A DNA stretch of 64,000 nucleotides, taken from positions 1 through 64,000 of the forward strand of contig NZ_NRRY01000029.1 of the NCBI RefSeq assembly GCF_016583905.1, given 5' to 3'. Positions 35,921 through 45,076 of the stretch are shown here, piece by piece. The notes beneath the pieces were generated by a model that was not told where the DNA came from, made no database searches, and saw only the letters and a program-made list of their open reading frames with translations. The DNA is from Lamprobacter modestohalophilus (GTDB lineage: Bacteria; Pseudomonadota; Gammaproteobacteria; Chromatiales; Chromatiaceae). The position numbers and the translations under genes are program-made. Every line of letters starts with the position of its first letter. Position 1 is the first letter of the stretch.

Positions 35921-37739
35921 CAGATCAACTGCAAGCGGCACGCGCCGCAGCCCGAGAGAGATCGTCGAGGCGAGCCTCAAGCGCCGCTATGCGACCGAGC
36001 GCCGGTTCCGGCTGTTCGGCGCCAGCGCCGTGGTGCTTGGGCTCAGCTTCGTGCTGATCCTCTTTGTCAGCATCGTCAGCAAAGGTTACACGGCCTTTTT
36101 CCAGTCCTATGTTGAGCTGCCGGTGGCCTTTAATGCCGAGCTGATCGATCCGAGCGGGAAGCTGGCCGAGGGTGGCCTGGATGAGATCGAGATTGCGCGG
36201 CAACTGCGGTCTGTGAACTTCTTGAAGCTTGCTCGTGACGCCCTACGCGCCGAGTTTCCAGAGGTCACGGGCCGGACCCAGCGGCGCAGTCTGGACGCGT
36301 TGCTCAGCCCAGGGGCACCCTTGCAGCTGCGGCAGATGGTGACCAGCGACCCGGCGGTGATTGGTAGCGAGCGTTCGGTCCGGCTGCTGGTCGATGATGA
36401 CGTCGACATGTTCATGAAGGGACGGTCGACGCCGATCTCGCGTCTCGATGGCACTGGTGTTGCCTCCGTCGAAGGTGATCTGGACAAGATCGGCAAAGCG
36501 GTTGTTGTCCGGGTCACGGATGACGGCTTGTTGCCACTCCTCGAGCGGGCTCGGGCTCGCCTCGTCGACAACGCCGACCGACTAGCGCGCCAGCAGGCGC
36601 GTCTGCAGCGCTCGCGGGATGCTCAGACCGCGCTGCTCGAGCAAGGTGGACTGAGCGATGACCAAGCGGGCGAAGCTGAGCGTGAAGCGGCTCGCAATGA
36701 GCGCGATATGGCACAGCTGGAGACCAAGATCCAGGCCTTACGCGCAGAGGCCGAAGGGAGCGATGAGTTGGTGCTCAGCGCGGAGGCACCGAGTTTCCTG
36801 CTGCGTATCAACGATGGGCTGATCAAGCTGGTGGCGTTGGAGCCGAACAGCGCACGCGGTGAGCTATTGGTGCCACCGGCCTCGGCCGCGCCAGCCGAGG
36901 CTGGCACCTGGGAGACGCTCGAGCTGACGACGCCCCAGGATGCGCGCCGACTCACGGATCAGCAACTCGCCTGGGTGCTGCAGTTGCAGCATGAGGGGCT
37001 GCTGAGCAAGCGCTTCAATGTTCCCTTCTTCACCAATGGCACCTCGCGCGAGCCGGAGCTGGCCGGTATTGCCGGTGCGGTGCTGGGGTCATTCTATACC
37101 TTGGTGTTGACGCTGCTGTTCTCGTTCCCGATTGCCGTCGGAGCGGCCTTATATCTGGAGGAGTTTGCGCCGAAGAATCGCATTACCGATCTGATCGAGG
37201 TGAATATCAACAACCTGGCCGCGGTGCCGTCGATCGTTTTCGGTCTGCTGGGACTTGCGGTGTTCATCAATTTCTTTGGCGTGCCACGCTCGACACCCCT
37301 GGTGGCGGCGATGGTGTTGACCCTAATGACGCTGCCGACGATCATCATCGCCAGTCGGGCGGCGCTGAAATCGGTGCCGCCTTCAATCCGCGAAGCCGCG
37401 TTGGGGGTTGGTGCCTCGCCGCTGCAGACCCGGCTCCATCATGTTCTGCCATTGGCGCTGCCGGGGATGATGACCGGCACCATCATCGGCATGGCCCAGG
37501 CACTGGGCGAGAGTGCGCCGCTGCTGATGATTGGCATGATTGCCTTCATTGTTGACATACCGCAGGGGTTCACGGACGCGGCCACGGTGCTGCCCGTGCA
37601 GATCTTCCTGTGGGCGGATAGCCCCGAGCGTGGCTTTGTCGAGCGCACCTCGGCCGCGATCATGGTGCTATTGGCCTTCCTCATCCTAATGAACCTAACC
37701 GCTGTGCTGCTACGCAGACGCTTCGAGCGGCGCTGGTAA
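35913..37739 (+). CDS. pstA: Phosphate ABC transporter permease PstA with large periplasmic insert
   Basis: A 608-aa protein, twice the E. coli length (296). After one helix (about 34-56) comes a soluble region of some 325 residues before the transport core (GSFYTLVLTLLFSFPIAVGAALYLEEF near 388 and the EAA loop REAALGVGASPLQTRLHHVLPLALPG). The insert corresponds in part to the DUF3333 region known in some PstA proteins and includes an Arg/Ala/Gln-rich coiled coil at about 208-283. I use ATG 35913, overlapping the pstC stop as ATGAGTAA; the frame upstream lies inside pstC. Confidence 0.9.
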   Translation: MSNRSTASGTRRSPREIVEASLKRRYATERRFRLFGASAVVLGLSFVLILFVSIVSKGYTAFFQSYVELPVAFNAELIDPSGKLAEGGLDEIEIARQLRSVNFLKLARDALRAEFPEVTGRTQRRSLDALLSPGAPLQLRQMVTSDPAVIGSERSVRLLVDDDVDMFMKGRSTPISRLDGTGVASVEGDLDKIGKAVVVRVTDDGLLPLLERARARLVDNADRLARQQARLQRSRDAQTALLEQGGLSDDQAGEAEREAARNERDMAQLETKIQALRAEAEGSDELVLSAEAPSFLLRINDGLIKLVALEPNSARGELLVPPASAAPAEAGTWETLELTTPQDARRLTDQQLAWVLQLQHEGLLSKRFNVPFFTNGTSREPELAGIAGAVLGSFYTLVLTLLFSFPIAVGAALYLEEFAPKNRITDLIEVNINNLAAVPSIVFGLLGLAVFINFFGVPRSTPLVAAMVLTLMTLPTIIIASRAALKSVPPSIREAALGVGASPLQTRLHHVLPLALPGMMTGTIIGMAQALGESAPLLMIGMIAFIVDIPQGFTDAATVLPVQIFLWADSPERGFVERTSAAIMVLLAFLILMNLTAVLLRRRFERRW

Positions 37740-37751
37740 TGAGATCCCCTA

Positions 37752-38615
37752 ATGAATATGACCGCTGAAGCTATTGCAGTGAAACCGATTAACCTGACGG
37801 CCGATCACTTAGCGCAAGATCAATCCACGACCATCACGGTCGGTGAGATCAGCTCGCCGAATCCACGCATGGAGTGTCGAGACGTCAACGTTTGGTACAA
37901 CGCCAACCAGGCGATCAAGAACGTGAGTCTCGATATCGGCCAAAATGAGGTGATCGCGATGATCGGTCCCTCGGGCTGCGGTAAGTCGACCTTCCTGCGC
38001 TGCCTGAATCGAATGAACGACACGATTCCGGCAGCGCGGGTGGAAGGCTCGATCCAGCTCGATGGCCAAGAGATCCAGGACAAGAGCATCGATGTGGTGC
38101 CGCTGCGGGCCCGAGTCGGCATGGTGTTTCAGAAGCCGAACCCGTTCCCAAAGTCGATCTACGAGAACATCGCTTACGGCCCCCGTATCCATGGACTGAC
38201 CAACAGCCGCGCCGAGCTCGATGAGCTGGTCGAGACCAGCCTGCAGCGCGCGGGCCTGTGGAAAGAGGTCAAGGATCGGCTCGACGCGCCCGGCACCGGC
38301 CTCTCGGGCGGCCAACAGCAACGTCTCTGTATCGCCCGCACCCTCTCGGTCTCACCTGAAGTGATCCTGATGGACGAGCCCTGCTCGGCCTTGGACCCGA
38401 TCGCGACCGCGATCATCGAAGAGCTGATCGATGAACTGCGCCAGCAGTACACCATCGCCATCGTCACCCACTCGATGCAACAGGCCGCGCGCGTGTCACA
38501 GCGCACCGCCTACTTCCATCTCGGCGATCTGGTCGAGGTCGGCACCACCGATGACATCTTCAATCAGCCCAAGCACAAGCTGACCGAGGACTACATCACT
38601 GGCCGTTTCGGCTAG
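37752..38615 (+). CDS. pstB: Phosphate ABC transporter ATP-binding protein
   Basis: A 287-aa ATPase: Walker [21 protein letters not shown]-loop [20 protein letters not shown], signature [14 protein letters not shown], Walker [14 protein letters not shown], and the His switch [11 protein letters not shown], all in the PstB-specific form. An N-terminal extension of about 40 residues precedes the usual start. Last gene of the pst operon, convergent with phoU. Confidence 0.96.
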   Translation: MNMTAEAIAVKPINLTADHLAQDQSTTITVGEISSPNPRMECRDVNVWYNANQAIKNVSLDIGQNEVIAMIGPSGCGKSTFLRCLNRMNDTIPAARVEGSIQLDGQEIQDKSIDVVPLRARVGMVFQKPNPFPKSIYENIAYGPRIHGLTNSRAELDELVETSLQRAGLWKEVKDRLDAPGTGLSGGQQQRLCIARTLSVSPEVILMDEPCSALDPIATAIIEELIDELRQQYTIAIVTHSMQQAARVSQRTAYFHLGDLVEVGTTDDIFNQPKHKLTEDYITGRFG

Positions 38616-38659
38616 GTCGGCTCAAGCCACTCCAGCCGCTTGAACGGTAACGCCGGCCG

Positions 38660-38681
38660 GGCTGGCACGACGGGGCCAGCC
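38660..38681. terminator. Hairpin between convergent pstB and phoU
   Basis: Perfect 7-bp stem GGCTGGC / GCCAGCC with an 8-base loop, followed rightward by TGCGCCTTT. It could serve as a bidirectional terminator. Confidence 0.5.
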
Positions 38682-38688
38682 TGCGCCT

Positions 38689-39432
38689 TTAGCGGTTGGA
38701 TGAGGCGGGGCGTTCGCTGCGAAGACGGTCAATCAGCAACTCACGGTTGCGGAAGCGCACATCCTCACCGGTAATCACATAGACGACCTGCTCGGCGATG
38801 TTGTTGGCGTGGTTGCCGGTGCGCTCCAATGCATGAGCCACGGTGAGCAGGCTGGCGAAGTGATCGCCGCTCAGTCCCGTGGCCGGGTCGAACAGGCTGC
38901 TGCGCACTTGACCACTTGCGCCACTGAGTCGCGAGTCCGCCTGGAAAACGGCAACGGCCTTCTGCAGATCGGCCTCGACGAGGCCAGAGACAGCATCCTG
39001 CAGCAGCTCACAGTCGATGTCCATCAACCGTTGCATCGGCTCGATGGCCAATTCCGGTAAGAGTGGGCGGGTCTCGGTATCGATCAGCTTCAGGCAATGC
39101 TTTGCAATGCGCTTGGCCTTGTCGCCGGCCCGTTCCAGCTCGCCCACGATGCGCGCCGTCGCCAAGACGAGGCGAAGGTCGATCGCGGTTGGCTGCCGCT
39201 TGGCGATGACGCGAAACACCTCTTCATCGGCGGCCAGGCTGAGTGCGTCGACATCGGGGTCGCGGTCGACGACCTCGCGGGCGAGCGCGCTGCTGTTGGT
39301 CGCAAGTGCCTCGACTGCATCCCTCGTCTGCCGAGCCACGGCAGAGACCATGTCGACGACCAGGCTTCGGAAATGGGCAAGCTCAAGGTCGTAGGCGCTT
39401 ACGATATGATGATGATCGTCGTGCGTCTGCAT
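38689..39432 (-). CDS. phoU: Phosphate signalling protein PhoU
   Basis: A 247-aa all-helical protein with two PhoU repeats; metal-site helices are visible in ARIVGELERAGDKAKRIAKHC and AHALERTGNHANNIAEQVVY. PhoU links the Pst transporter to the PhoR kinase and keeps the regulon off in high phosphate. The start at ATG 39432 gives MQTHDDHHHIVSAYDLEL, the usual PhoU opening; 28 more codons are open upstream. It is on the opposite strand to pstSCAB, so it escapes the operon's Pho control. Confidence 0.94.
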   Translation of the reverse strand: MQTHDDHHHIVSAYDLELAHFRSLVVDMVSAVARQTRDAVEALATNSSALAREVVDRDPDVDALSLAADEEVFRVIAKRQPTAIDLRLVLATARIVGELERAGDKAKRIAKHCLKLIDTETRPLLPELAIEPMQRLMDIDCELLQDAVSGLVEADLQKAVAVFQADSRLSGASGQVRSSLFDPATGLSGDHFASLLTVAHALERTGNHANNIAEQVVYVITGEDVRFRNRELLIDRLRSERPASSNR

Positions 39433-39643
39433 CGATTCTAGCCTCTGATGTCGGGATATGGTGTGGGGCTTGGGGTCTGTGGGCGCTGACGCCTTGCCGA
39501 GCTGAGATTTTCGCATAGAAGTGTGAGGTAGAGGGCAGTGTTAGATAGAGGGGATTGTCTTGGGTGCAATGATTTCGATCGGATGCAATGGTTCGACGCT
39601 CGCTCGTTTCCGCTCAGTGTGAACGGCGCCAGGAGCCAGTCGA

Positions 39644-40966
39644 GTGAGCCCTGATGCGCTGCAGGCGATGCAGTGGCAGTGGCCGCGGTATCGAGCGCAT
39701 TTATCTGCGCGCGTGCTTGCGCGCGATCGCGGTCACTTGGGGCTCGACGCCACAGTGGCGACTGATCTAGCGAACTCCATCCCGATCGCGCCGCCGCCGC
39801 TGCATGGGCTCGCGCGGGCGTCTTTCGTCGAATGGCGCTACTTCGCGGTGCTATCGCCGGCGTTTCACGGCATCGTCGGCTTGGCGCTGGTGAATCCGGA
39901 TCATCGCTTTCAGCGCATCGCTGAGGGCGGTCTGCTGTTGATTATCGCTGGCGTCGTGGATCGTCCGCGACTGCCGATCTCGGTTGCCGCGGCTAACGAG
40001 AGCGGCCCGTTGCTTGGCGGCGAGACGGCGGAGCTGTGCTGGATGCATCTGTTCGCGCCTGAGGCCTGCGCATTCGATCCGTCCGGCCCAGACTCGCCTC
40101 GGGTTAGCCTGCGCGCTGGCGATGCCGACTGTTGTCTCGAGCTCCGCCAAGCCAGTGCTGCCGAGGCATCGCTTGTCGTCGAATCGGGGCAGGGGCTCAA
40201 GCTGCGCCTTGCGCATGCCGGTGTGCCAGGCGCGGCCTTGCCCAATGCGCTCGATACGCGTCTTGATGGCTGGCTCGGCCGGGCCTTGGGGGCGCATTGG
40301 CAGGTGCAATGCCCATCGCCGATGGCCTGGTCCGATGGCGAGCTGATGCTTGAGCCCGGCCTTTTAGACGGATGTGCCGAGGCGTCAGGCGGCATCAATC
40401 CCTGCTATGCATCGGCTGCATTGCGGGCGCGTGTTGCCTCTGGCGAGCAGGTGTTGACTTGGCAGGCTGCGAGCGCCTACGCCGAGCATAGCTTCGGGAT
40501 TCGGCCGTTGCCGTTGCAGGGCTGGGACTTTTTGTTTGTGCCCAAGCCGGAGACGAGCGAGGCGCTGGTCCTGCAGACCTATCGCGGCAGCCAAGCGCTG
40601 CGCTATGTCGAGGTCTGTTGGCTGCAGGATGGAGCGCTTCGACAGTGGCGTTTTCCGGCGGAGAGTCTTCGGCTAGACTGGTCCGAGCGGGTGTACGACC
40701 CAGTGCTCGGCGTGCAACGGCCATTGCGGCGGCGGATCGAGGCTGCGGCTGGCGGCCTGCGGCTGAGCCTCGACAACCGCGTGTTGCATCGGATGCCATT
40801 GCTGCGCCGGCAGCGGCTTGCGGTGCGGCACTTCTTCATCAGCGAAGAGATCGGTATCGCTGATTGGCGCTTGAGCGATGATTCCGGCCGCGTGCTGGTC
40901 GAGGTGCAAGGTCAGCCTTGCGGTGGAGAGCTTGCGCATCGTCGCTATAGGGTGCCGCGGTGTTAG
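39644..40966 (+). CDS. Uncharacterised 440-aa protein
   Basis: GTG start with a strong ribosome site (CAGGAG, 8 bases before). No signal peptide or membrane helix. Segments such as SFVEWRYFAVLSPAFHGIVG, GINPCYAS and YAEHSFGIRPLPLQGWDFLF look like the double beta-barrel enzymes of the CrtC/AttH/tocopherol-cyclase-like group, where a Tyr-x-Glu motif precedes an aromatic strand. That is a by-eye resemblance only. It stands alone between phoU and mreB. If the guess holds, it may act on a hydrophobic isoprenoid or lipid. Confidence 0.5.
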   Translation: MSPDALQAMQWQWPRYRAHLSARVLARDRGHLGLDATVATDLANSIPIAPPPLHGLARASFVEWRYFAVLSPAFHGIVGLALVNPDHRFQRIAEGGLLLIIAGVVDRPRLPISVAAANESGPLLGGETAELCWMHLFAPEACAFDPSGPDSPRVSLRAGDADCCLELRQASAAEASLVVESGQGLKLRLAHAGVPGAALPNALDTRLDGWLGRALGAHWQVQCPSPMAWSDGELMLEPGLLDGCAEASGGINPCYASAALRARVASGEQVLTWQAASAYAEHSFGIRPLPLQGWDFLFVPKPETSEALVLQTYRGSQALRYVEVCWLQDGALRQWRFPAESLRLDWSERVYDPVLGVQRPLRRRIEAAAGGLRLSLDNRVLHRMPLLRRQRLAVRHFFISEEIGIADWRLSDDSGRVLVEVQGQPCGGELAHRRYRVPRC

Positions 40967-41018
40967 GGCGATGATGCTTCTCTGGGCGATGATGCTTGTC
41001 TGGCGATGATTCTTGGGG
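40966..41018. repeat. 18-bp tandem repeat, about 3 copies, upstream of mreB
   Basis: GGGCGATGATGCTTCTCT, GGGCGATGATGCTTGTCT, and a shortened GGCGATGATTCTTGGGG. They fill the gap between the unknown gene and mreB, in its promoter region. Confidence 0.85.
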
Positions 41019-41056
41019 CGCTAGGGTAGTGTTCCCTGCTGTTGAGGAAACGTTTG

Positions 41057-42103
41057 ATGTTGTTGAGGCGCTTTCGAGGACTCTTTTCCAACGATTTGGC
41101 GATCGATCTGGGAACGGCGAATACGGTGATCTATACCCGCGGGCAAGGGATTGTGCTGAACGAGCCCTCGGTGGTTGCGATTCGTCAGGATAGCGCGACC
41201 GGGCGCAAGTCGCTGGTCGCAGTCGGTGCCGAAGCGAAGCGGATGCTCGGGCGAACACCGCAGAATCTGACCGCGATCCGGCCGATGAAGGACGGCGTGA
41301 TCGCTGACTTCACGATCACCGAAAAGATGCTGCAGTATTTTCTGCAGAAGGTGCACCAGTCGTCGGTGATTCGTCCCAGCCCGCGTGTGCTGATCTCCGT
41401 GCCCTGCGGCTCGACCCAGGTGGAGCGGCGCGCGATCAAAGAGCTGGCGATCGGGGCGGGTGCACGTGAGGTCTATCTGATTGACGAGCTGATGGCGGCA
41501 GCGGTTGGCGCCGAGCTGCCCGTGCATGAGCCGCGCGGCTCGATGGTGTTGGACATTGGCGGTGGAACCTCGGAGGTTGCGGTCATTTCATTGAATGGGA
41601 TTGTGTTTTCCCAGTCAGTTCGGATTGGTGGTGACAACTTTAATGACGTCATCATCAGTTATGTGCGTCGCCATTTCGGTAGCGTCATCGGCCAGGCGGT
41701 GGCCGAGCACATCAAGCACAGTATTGGGTCGGCCTTTCCGAGCAGCGAGGTCAATGAGCTTGAGGTCAAGGGCCGCAATCTCACCGAGGGCATGCCGCGC
41801 AGCTTCACGCTCAATAGCCAACAAGTCCTAGAGGCTTTGCAGGAGCTGCTGATGGGGATTGTGATGGTGGTTAAGCAGGCGCTCGAACAGACCCCGCCGG
41901 AGCTGGGGGCGGATGTTGCCGGGCGCGGCATTGTCATCACGGGTGGCGGCGCGCTCCTGCGCGATATCGATCGTCTGATTGCCGAGGAGACCTGTCTGCC
42001 CGTGGTGGTTGCGGAAGATCCGCTCACCTGCGTGGCGCGTGGCGGAGGCAAGGTGCTCGAGCAGATCGATCGGCGTGGCATCGATCTCCTGCGTCGTGAG
42101 TAG
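41057..42103 (+). CDS. mreB: MreB-like actin homologue, divergent
   Basis: A 348-aa protein with the MreB opening [47 protein letters not shown] and [13 protein letters not shown]. It shapes the lateral wall by forming membrane filaments. ATG 41057 has an excellent site (GAGGAAA, 6-base gap). At the otherwise fixed IEEPMAAAIGA segment it reads [11 protein letters not shown], and mreC/mreD do not follow. Both points suggest a second, specialised copy rather than the canonical gene, though that cannot be settled from this window. Confidence 0.9.
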   Translation: MLLRRFRGLFSNDLAIDLGTANTVIYTRGQGIVLNEPSVVAIRQDSATGRKSLVAVGAEAKRMLGRTPQNLTAIRPMKDGVIADFTITEKMLQYFLQKVHQSSVIRPSPRVLISVPCGSTQVERRAIKELAIGAGAREVYLIDELMAAAVGAELPVHEPRGSMVLDIGGGTSEVAVISLNGIVFSQSVRIGGDNFNDVIISYVRRHFGSVIGQAVAEHIKHSIGSAFPSSEVNELEVKGRNLTEGMPRSFTLNSQQVLEALQELLMGIVMVVKQALEQTPPELGADVAGRGIVITGGGALLRDIDRLIAEETCLPVVVAEDPLTCVARGGGKVLEQIDRRGIDLLRRE

Positions 42104-42522
42104 CACGGATAGACAAAGGTCTCGTAGCGCCGATAGGCACCGGCCTAAGGGCTTACGAGGCGGATTGTTCAGGGCCGCCATTATGTGATCGGCTCCAGTG
42201 CGGGATTCCTGATGGGCGGGATTCCTGATGGTCAGGATAGCAGTGGTTCGCTGAAGGCGGCGGGGCAATCGCTTTCCGCTAGAGCCTGTTGTCTCGAGTT
42301 TGATGACCAAGCAGGTGCAGCGCCATGACCACTTGAGTGCTGCGCAGATCGGGCCGAATGCGAATACCATGATCAGGTCGTTCAAGGCGACCTAGGCGAG
42401 GCTGAAGTGCGGCTCGCCGCGCGAGAGATTGCTCCAGACATTCTCTACCGGTCATTGCCTCGATCAAGCGCGCTAAACGGCGATGAAAGCGATCGAACTG
42501 CCCAACTAAAAGGCCTCGACCG
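42104..42522. other. 419-bp gap with 16-bp direct repeat, no intact gene
   Basis: GCGGGATTCCTGATGG is duplicated exactly at 42200-42215 and 42216-42231. The remainder leads into a headless Uma2 gene. A minus-strand frame (42279-42668) is open across it but antisense to that fragment, and I do not call it. Confidence 0.5.
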
Positions 42523-42879
42523 ATGCCAGATGATCGCTGCCCTAGCCACGACCTGGCCGGTTGGCGCAAGGAGCGGCTGCCGGAGCGACCTGCCGGCGTC
42601 ATGACCCTGTTGCCGGATTGGGTCTGCGAGATCCTCTCCCCGGGCCACGAGCGCAAGGACACGGTCACGCACTTCCTGCGTCTGCAACGTGCCGGCGTTC
42701 CGTTCTATTGGATTGTCTCACCCGAGGACCGAGCGCTGATCGCCTATGCCCTGGATGACGGTGGCTACCGTGCCCTGTTCACGGCCGAAGGCCCGGACGA
42801 GACCACGGCCAAGGTGCGCATCCCGCCGTTCGAAGCGATCGAGATCGACCTAAGCCTCCTGTTCAGCGGTCTTGGATGA
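42523..42879 (+). pseudogene. Uma2-family endonuclease, C-terminal fragment
   Basis: A 118-aa frame beginning in mid-family: DLAGWRKERLPERP, then PDWVCEILSPGHERKDT with the Glu-x-Lys-like site region and GVPFYWIVSPEDRALIAY. The missing first half should supply the substrate side and the conserved DGVL segment; it is not found upstream in any plus frame. This is a different Uma2 subgroup from the N-terminal fragment at 110-391, so the two are not halves of one gene. Confidence 0.7.
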
Positions 42880-42966
42880 CGGGCACCGGATGACGGAGAC
42901 GGACACCGGATGACGGGCAACCGCCCGGAAGTCTTCCCCGGGCAGCTCGAGCCTAGCGCTACTCCA

Positions 42967-43089
42967 TCAATTCCGATCGCGCGGTCGATCGCGCTCAGCG
43001 CCGCCGCGCGCCGGGATGCTTGCCAGCGCGAGTGCCGCGCTGGTGCCGGCGATGAGTAGCCACAACCGGCGATGCGTGATCAGTGCCAT
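42967..43089 (-). pseudogene. dsbB 5' stub
   Basis: A 40-codon frame with ATG 43089 and a perfect AAGGAG ribosome site. It reads RRLWLLIAGTSAALALASI, matching RSLWLLIVAASAALALASI of the intact dsbB at 47654-48154, with nearly identical DNA over GGATGCTTGCCAGCGCGAG. After Ile the match ends and the frame closes with PARGGAERDRPRDRN. One membrane helix would be made and all DsbB cysteines are missing. The flanking bases (42885-42930) contain repeats of GGATGACGG. Confidence 0.65.
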
Positions 43090-43276
43090 TTGGTGCTCCT
43101 TTTTGAAGTGGATAGGATTGGTTGGCGTCACCAGCGTTGCCCCACTTCGGCGCGGCGAGGCGGCTATGCGGGGGAACTTCGTCATCAGCATGCCGACTAC
43201 TCGAGATGACCAGCCAGGTGAACATGGCTTCTAGCCGAGACCTAGGCCCTAGGGTCCGCTGGTCCCAGGTTGAAAC

Positions 43277-44851
43277 TTAGGCGCGCACCAAGACGACCTC
43301 CCGCCCTCCGGGGCTGATCATCGCCTCACTGGCGGTGCGCGCCTCGATTGGTGGCTGCCCAGTGCGGCGATCGAAGATCACCAGCCAGCCTCCGTCAAGC
43401 CCCAATCCCGCCAGATAGGCATCGAGCTGCTTCAACCCCTCGGCGAGCGGATCAGGGCGACCATCGCGCCAGACCTTCAGCTCTATCCCCAGCGTCACCG
43501 CGCCATAGCGCAGGCACAGATCCATGCGCCCGGAGCCGATGGCGTATTCGCGCTCCAACGTGCCGCCACCGTTGATGACCCGATGCAGAAAGGCCATCAG
43601 CACCAGATGCGGGGCGATCTCGTGGTAGGGGGCGCTTTTGAGCAACGGCTCGCCGTGCTGACGCCAGAAGGCGAGAAAGGCGTCGAGGAGCTGCTCGGGA
43701 TCAAGGCGGCCATCGGCCTTGAGCCAGATTGGAGTGATCCGGGGCAACGAGTCCTGCGTAACGCTGGCCAGGGCGCGGGGGAGTACCTCGCGATAGATTG
43801 GATTGGCAACGATCAGTCCGCCGGCGCCGTCGCGCTTCAGCAGCCCGAGATCGACTAAATAGTCGCGTTCATCCTCGCTCGCATCCTCAATTAGCATCCC
43901 GGCGAGCATCGGCTCGATCACGCGGCGCACCCGCGGCTCTTGCAGCTTATGGGCGAGCTGATCGAGATGCGTCACGCGCTCGATGATCATCTGCTCCTTG
44001 GCCTGATCGATCAGTTCCCGCGTGATCGGCTGGGTCCGGTCGCGTCCCGCGGGCAGCTCGAAACAGGCGCGATAGGCCAGCGCATTGACCAGCCAAGGTT
44101 GGCCTAGGGTCAGCGTCCAGACTTGCTCTAGCGCCTCGGGGGTGAACAGCTGCCCGGTCTCTTGCGTGTGCTCCAGCAGCAGGGTGCGCGTCTCCTCGGC
44201 GCTGAAGTCGCCCAAGCGCAGGGACTTGGCCTTGATGTTGAAGGCGCTGCCGCCGGTGATGACCGCGCGCTCGGAACTGGCGTGGATGCGGTAGTCGCGC
44301 AGATCGCGCACACCGCAGAGCACGACCGTCTGCGGGAAGGCCGTCGGGCGTTGCGGGTAGCCGGCGCGCAGTTGGCGCAGCAGGGAGACTAGGGTGTCGC
44401 CGATCAGGGCGTCGACCTCGTCCAGCAACAGTACCAGGGGCTGGGCGCTGCGTTGACACCACTGACTCAGAAACACGCTCAATGCCGAACCGGGCGCGGT
44501 GCTGGCGAGCACCTCCCGGGCGTGACCTGGCCGCTCCTCGTCGCCGAGCCAGACCTGGGCCGAGGTGGCGATATCGGTGACGATGGTCGCCATGGCGTCG
44601 GCAAGTTGCTCGCGCCAGGCCTGAGCGCCTTCCAGGTTGGCATAGACCGCCCGATAGTGCCCATACCGATTCAGATGCTCCATCAGCGCCAGCAGACACG
44701 AGGTCTTGCCCGTCTGGCGTGGGGCGTGGAGCAGGAAATATTTCTTCTGCTCGATCAGGCTGAGGATCTGCTCGAGATCCCAGCGTGAAAGAGGTGGCAG
44801 GCTGTAATGGTCTTCGGGGCGGATCGGGCCTTCAGTGTTGAAGAAGCGCAT
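43277..44851 (-). CDS. AAA ATPase with C-terminal nuclease-like domain
   Basis: A 524-aa protein. The N-terminal ATPase has Walker A APRQTGKTSCLLALM near residue 45 and Walker B LVLLLDEVDAL near 145, in the archaeal-ATPase/AAA_14-like style. The C-terminus (about 435-500) reads GSGRMDLCL, then LGIELKVWRDG and KQLDAYLAGLGLDGGWLVIFD, the Asp/Glu-x-Lys layout of the PD-(D/E)XK fold. Such genes are frequent and multi-copy in cyanobacteria and Chromatiales; a defence or mobile-element role is assumed but unproven. Single gene. Confidence 0.78.
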   Translation of the reverse strand: MRFFNTEGPIRPEDHYSLPPLSRWDLEQILSLIEQKKYFLLHAPRQTGKTSCLLALMEHLNRYGHYRAVYANLEGAQAWREQLADAMATIVTDIATSAQVWLGDEERPGHAREVLASTAPGSALSVFLSQWCQRSAQPLVLLLDEVDALIGDTLVSLLRQLRAGYPQRPTAFPQTVVLCGVRDLRDYRIHASSERAVITGGSAFNIKAKSLRLGDFSAEETRTLLLEHTQETGQLFTPEALEQVWTLTLGQPWLVNALAYRACFELPAGRDRTQPITRELIDQAKEQMIIERVTHLDQLAHKLQEPRVRRVIEPMLAGMLIEDASEDERDYLVDLGLLKRDGAGGLIVANPIYREVLPRALASVTQDSLPRITPIWLKADGRLDPEQLLDAFLAFWRQHGEPLLKSAPYHEIAPHLVLMAFLHRVINGGGTLEREYAIGSGRMDLCLRYGAVTLGIELKVWRDGRPDPLAEGLKQLDAYLAGLGLDGGWLVIFDRRTGQPPIEARTASEAMISPGGREVVLVRA

Positions 44852-45042
44852 GCGGGTACCTGCGGCATTGAGACGAGGCGATAATCCGGGTTAAAGCCAG
44901 TGGGCAACTTACCATGCCCCGAACGGATCGGGCTGGCATCTGAGACCTCGCTGCACATCTCCTTCGCCATCTCTCGCTGCTCCTGGCTGAATTCGATACC
45001 GATCGGTTTCGCGTAGCATCCTGAATGGCTAACTGTGGAGCG

Positions 45043-45076
45043 GGAACTGGAACTGGAACTGGAACTGGAGCTGGAG
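45043..45076. repeat. Hexanucleotide repeat GGAACT, 4 exact and 1-2 degenerate copies
   Basis: Four GGAACT units, then GGAGCT and GGAG, directly against the ATG of the GNAT gene. If translation started at the GTG at 45035 the repeat would encode Leu-Glu repeats. It also supplies the GGAG ribosome site. Confidence 0.9.

Noticed and set aside
42279-42668. 129-codon minus frame upstream of and antisense to the Uma2 fragment
   Set aside because: Half of it is antisense to the recognisable Uma2 frame; the rest is not family-like.
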